From Modestobacter sp. (GTDB lineage Bacteria > Actinomycetota > Actinomycetes > Mycobacteriales > Geodermatophilaceae): DNA of 12,266 nucleotides. This document shows positions 11,258-12,266 of this stretch, one piece after another. Below the pieces are notes generated by a model that searched no databases, was not told the origin of the DNA, and saw only the letters and a list, made by a program, of their open reading frames with translations. Positions within the stretch are counted from its first letter, which is position 1, and the number at the start of each line of letters is the position of its first letter. The DNA lies in NCBI GenBank assembly GCA_025963425.1, contig JAOPUQ010000230.1, forward strand, positions 1 to 12,266, in the 5' to 3' direction. A program made the position numbers and the translations under genes.

Positions 11258-12266
11258 ATGGTCCGTGCCCAGTCCCCCCACGCCACCGCCGACGCCCCGG
11301 TGGGAGCTGGGCGTGGAATGGGCTGGGTCGCCGACCGCCCCGTCGCGGCCAAGATCGGCATCACCGTCGGGCTCCTGGGCCTGGTCGCGGTCGGGCTGAC
11401 CAGCCTGGCCACCGCCCGGATGTCCGACCTGAGCGACAAGCAGGACGTCCTCTACACCGAGAGCGTCGAGCCCCTCACCCAGCTCGCCGGGCTGCAGCGC
11501 TCCGTCCAGGGCGACCGGGCCCGCTACATCACCTACGTCGTGGTGGACGACGCGAGCCGGGCGGAGCTGCTCACGGAGCTGGCCGAGCGACAGGACACGC
11601 TGCAGAAGCAGCTGGCCGCCTACGAGCCGCTGGCCACCAGCCCCGACGAGTTCGCCGCGCTGGCCGCCGAGCTGGACGGCTGGTACGCCGTGGCCACGCA
11701 GCAGCTGGTGCCGGCGGCGGACGCGGCGAGCACGGCGGCGGCGGCTGCCGATCAGGCGGCGGGGAGCACCGCCAGGGGCGCGCAGGCGGCCGCGGCGGCG
11801 GCAGCGAAGGCGGCGTCGCAGGCGGCGGCCGCTGCCGGCGACGTCATCACCGGCCCGCTCCAGGCGGCCACGGACACCCTGATGGACGAGATGCAGACCG
11901 AGCTGGACACGCAGGCCGCGCACGCCTCGGTGGTCAATGACGCAGGCACCGCCGAGGCAACCGGCTCCATCCGGCTGCTGTGGGTCGTGCTGATCGCCAG
12001 CCTGCTGGCGACCGGGGTGCTGGCGCTCTGGGTCATCCGGCAGATCACCGGCACCGTCGCCATGATGGGCCGCACGGTCGAGGCCATGGCGACCGGTGAC
12101 CTGACCGTCGTCCCGGAGGTCCGCTCCGGTGACGAGCTCGGCCGGATGGCGCAGTCGCTCGCCGCGGCCCAGGAGCACCTGCGCACGGTGCTGTCGGGGG
12201 TGGCGGCGTCGGCGGATGCGGTGGCGGCGTCGTCGGAGGAGTTGTCGGCGTCGTCGGCGCAGATCT
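11258..12266 (+). CDS. Methyl-accepting chemotaxis protein, 3' end cut by the window edge
   Basis: A transmembrane chemoreceptor passing ligand signals to CheA/CheW. The visible 336 residues comprise a short cytoplasmic N-tail, membrane helix 1 (about 31-52), an extracytoplasmic helical domain of the four-helix-bundle type (53-237), membrane helix 2 (about 238-260), a HAMP domain (about 261-312, with EAMATGDLTVVPEVRSGDELG) and the start of the signalling coiled coil (SGVAASADAVAASSEELSAS). The CheA/CheW-binding tip lies beyond 12266. ATG at 11258 has GAGGAG eight bases upstream. An Ala-rich run at about 153-193 replaces part of the sensor bundle and is unusual. The last ~75 bases switch to almost only G-ending codons. 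The ligand is unknown. Flanking genes are not chemotaxis genes, so it is probably a stand-alone receptor. Confidence 0.92.
   Translation, partial: MVRAQSPHATADAPVGAGRGMGWVADRPVAAKIGITVGLLGLVAVGLTSLATARMSDLSDKQDVLYTESVEPLTQLAGLQRSVQGDRARYITYVVVDDASRAELLTELAERQDTLQKQLAAYEPLATSPDEFAALAAELDGWYAVATQQLVPAADAASTAAAAADQAAGSTARGAQAAAAAAAKAASQAAAAAGDVITGPLQAATDTLMDEMQTELDTQAAHASVVNDAGTAEATGSIRLLWVVLIASLLATGVLALWVIRQITGTVAMMGRTVEAMATGDLTVVPEVRSGDELGRMAQSLAAAQEHLRTVLSGVAASADAVAASSEELSASSAQI

Noticed and set aside
1..12266. CRISPR arrays, tRNA or rRNA genes, insertion sequences, phage genes
   Set aside because: No regularly spaced repeats, cloverleaf-like segments, transposase or integrase motifs were seen on either strand. 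The only tandem repeat is the short in-frame one at 7062-7121.

Overview
The window is very GC-rich with strongly G/C-ending codons, frequent GTG starts and close gene packing. That, together with the actinobacterial-type SAM-IV riboswitch and the protein families present, points to a high-GC actinobacterium, plausibly Geodermatophilaceae-like (Blastococcus, Geodermatophilus or Modestobacter). The family placement is inference, not proven. The window looks like ordinary chromosome: no insertion sequence, integrase, CRISPR array, tRNA or rRNA was seen.

Layout. (1) 1-989, minus: the N-terminal 329 codons of a membrane fatty acid desaturase that runs off the left edge. (2) 1145-3572, minus: a methionine operon, metY then metX (O-acetylhomoserine sulfhydrylase and homoserine O-acetyltransferase). 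It is preceded at 3616-3732 by a SAM-IV class riboswitch and a plausible SD-masking expression platform at 3582-3620. (3) 3777-5229, plus, divergent from metYX: a small DUF167 protein, then a PatB/MalY-type PLP C-S lyase or aminotransferase, then a doubtful small ORF. (4) 5354-5983, minus: a LysE/RhtB exporter, divergent from (5) 6016-7041, plus: a zinc-dependent medium-chain alcohol dehydrogenase. (6) 7052-8544, minus: a two-gene unit of an MscS channel and a membrane-anchored Pro/Thr-rich protein, with an ATGA overlap. (7) 8770-10581, plus: a BCCT osmolyte transporter, divergent from mscS and closed by an 18-bp perfect hairpin. (8) 10694-11056: remains of an ECF sigma factor (region 4 only) plus a 55-codon ORF that overlaps its stop. 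(9) 11258 to the right edge: the N-terminal part of a methyl-accepting chemotaxis protein with two membrane segments and a HAMP domain.

How the parts work together. MetX acetylates homoserine and MetY converts the product with sulfide to homocysteine. The leader RNA offers feedback by SAM, the end product of that branch. The neighbouring PatB-like lyase could act on cystathionine or related thioethers, so the two divergent units form a sulfur amino acid neighbourhood. MscS (solute release on hypo-osmotic shock) and BCCT (solute uptake on hyper-osmotic stress) form a divergent osmotic pair.

The most interesting signal is non-coding: the SAM-IV aptamer and a readable switch logic in which a P3-loop pseudoknot strand, an anti-sequester hairpin and an SD-masking hairpin compete. 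No wholly new protein system was found.
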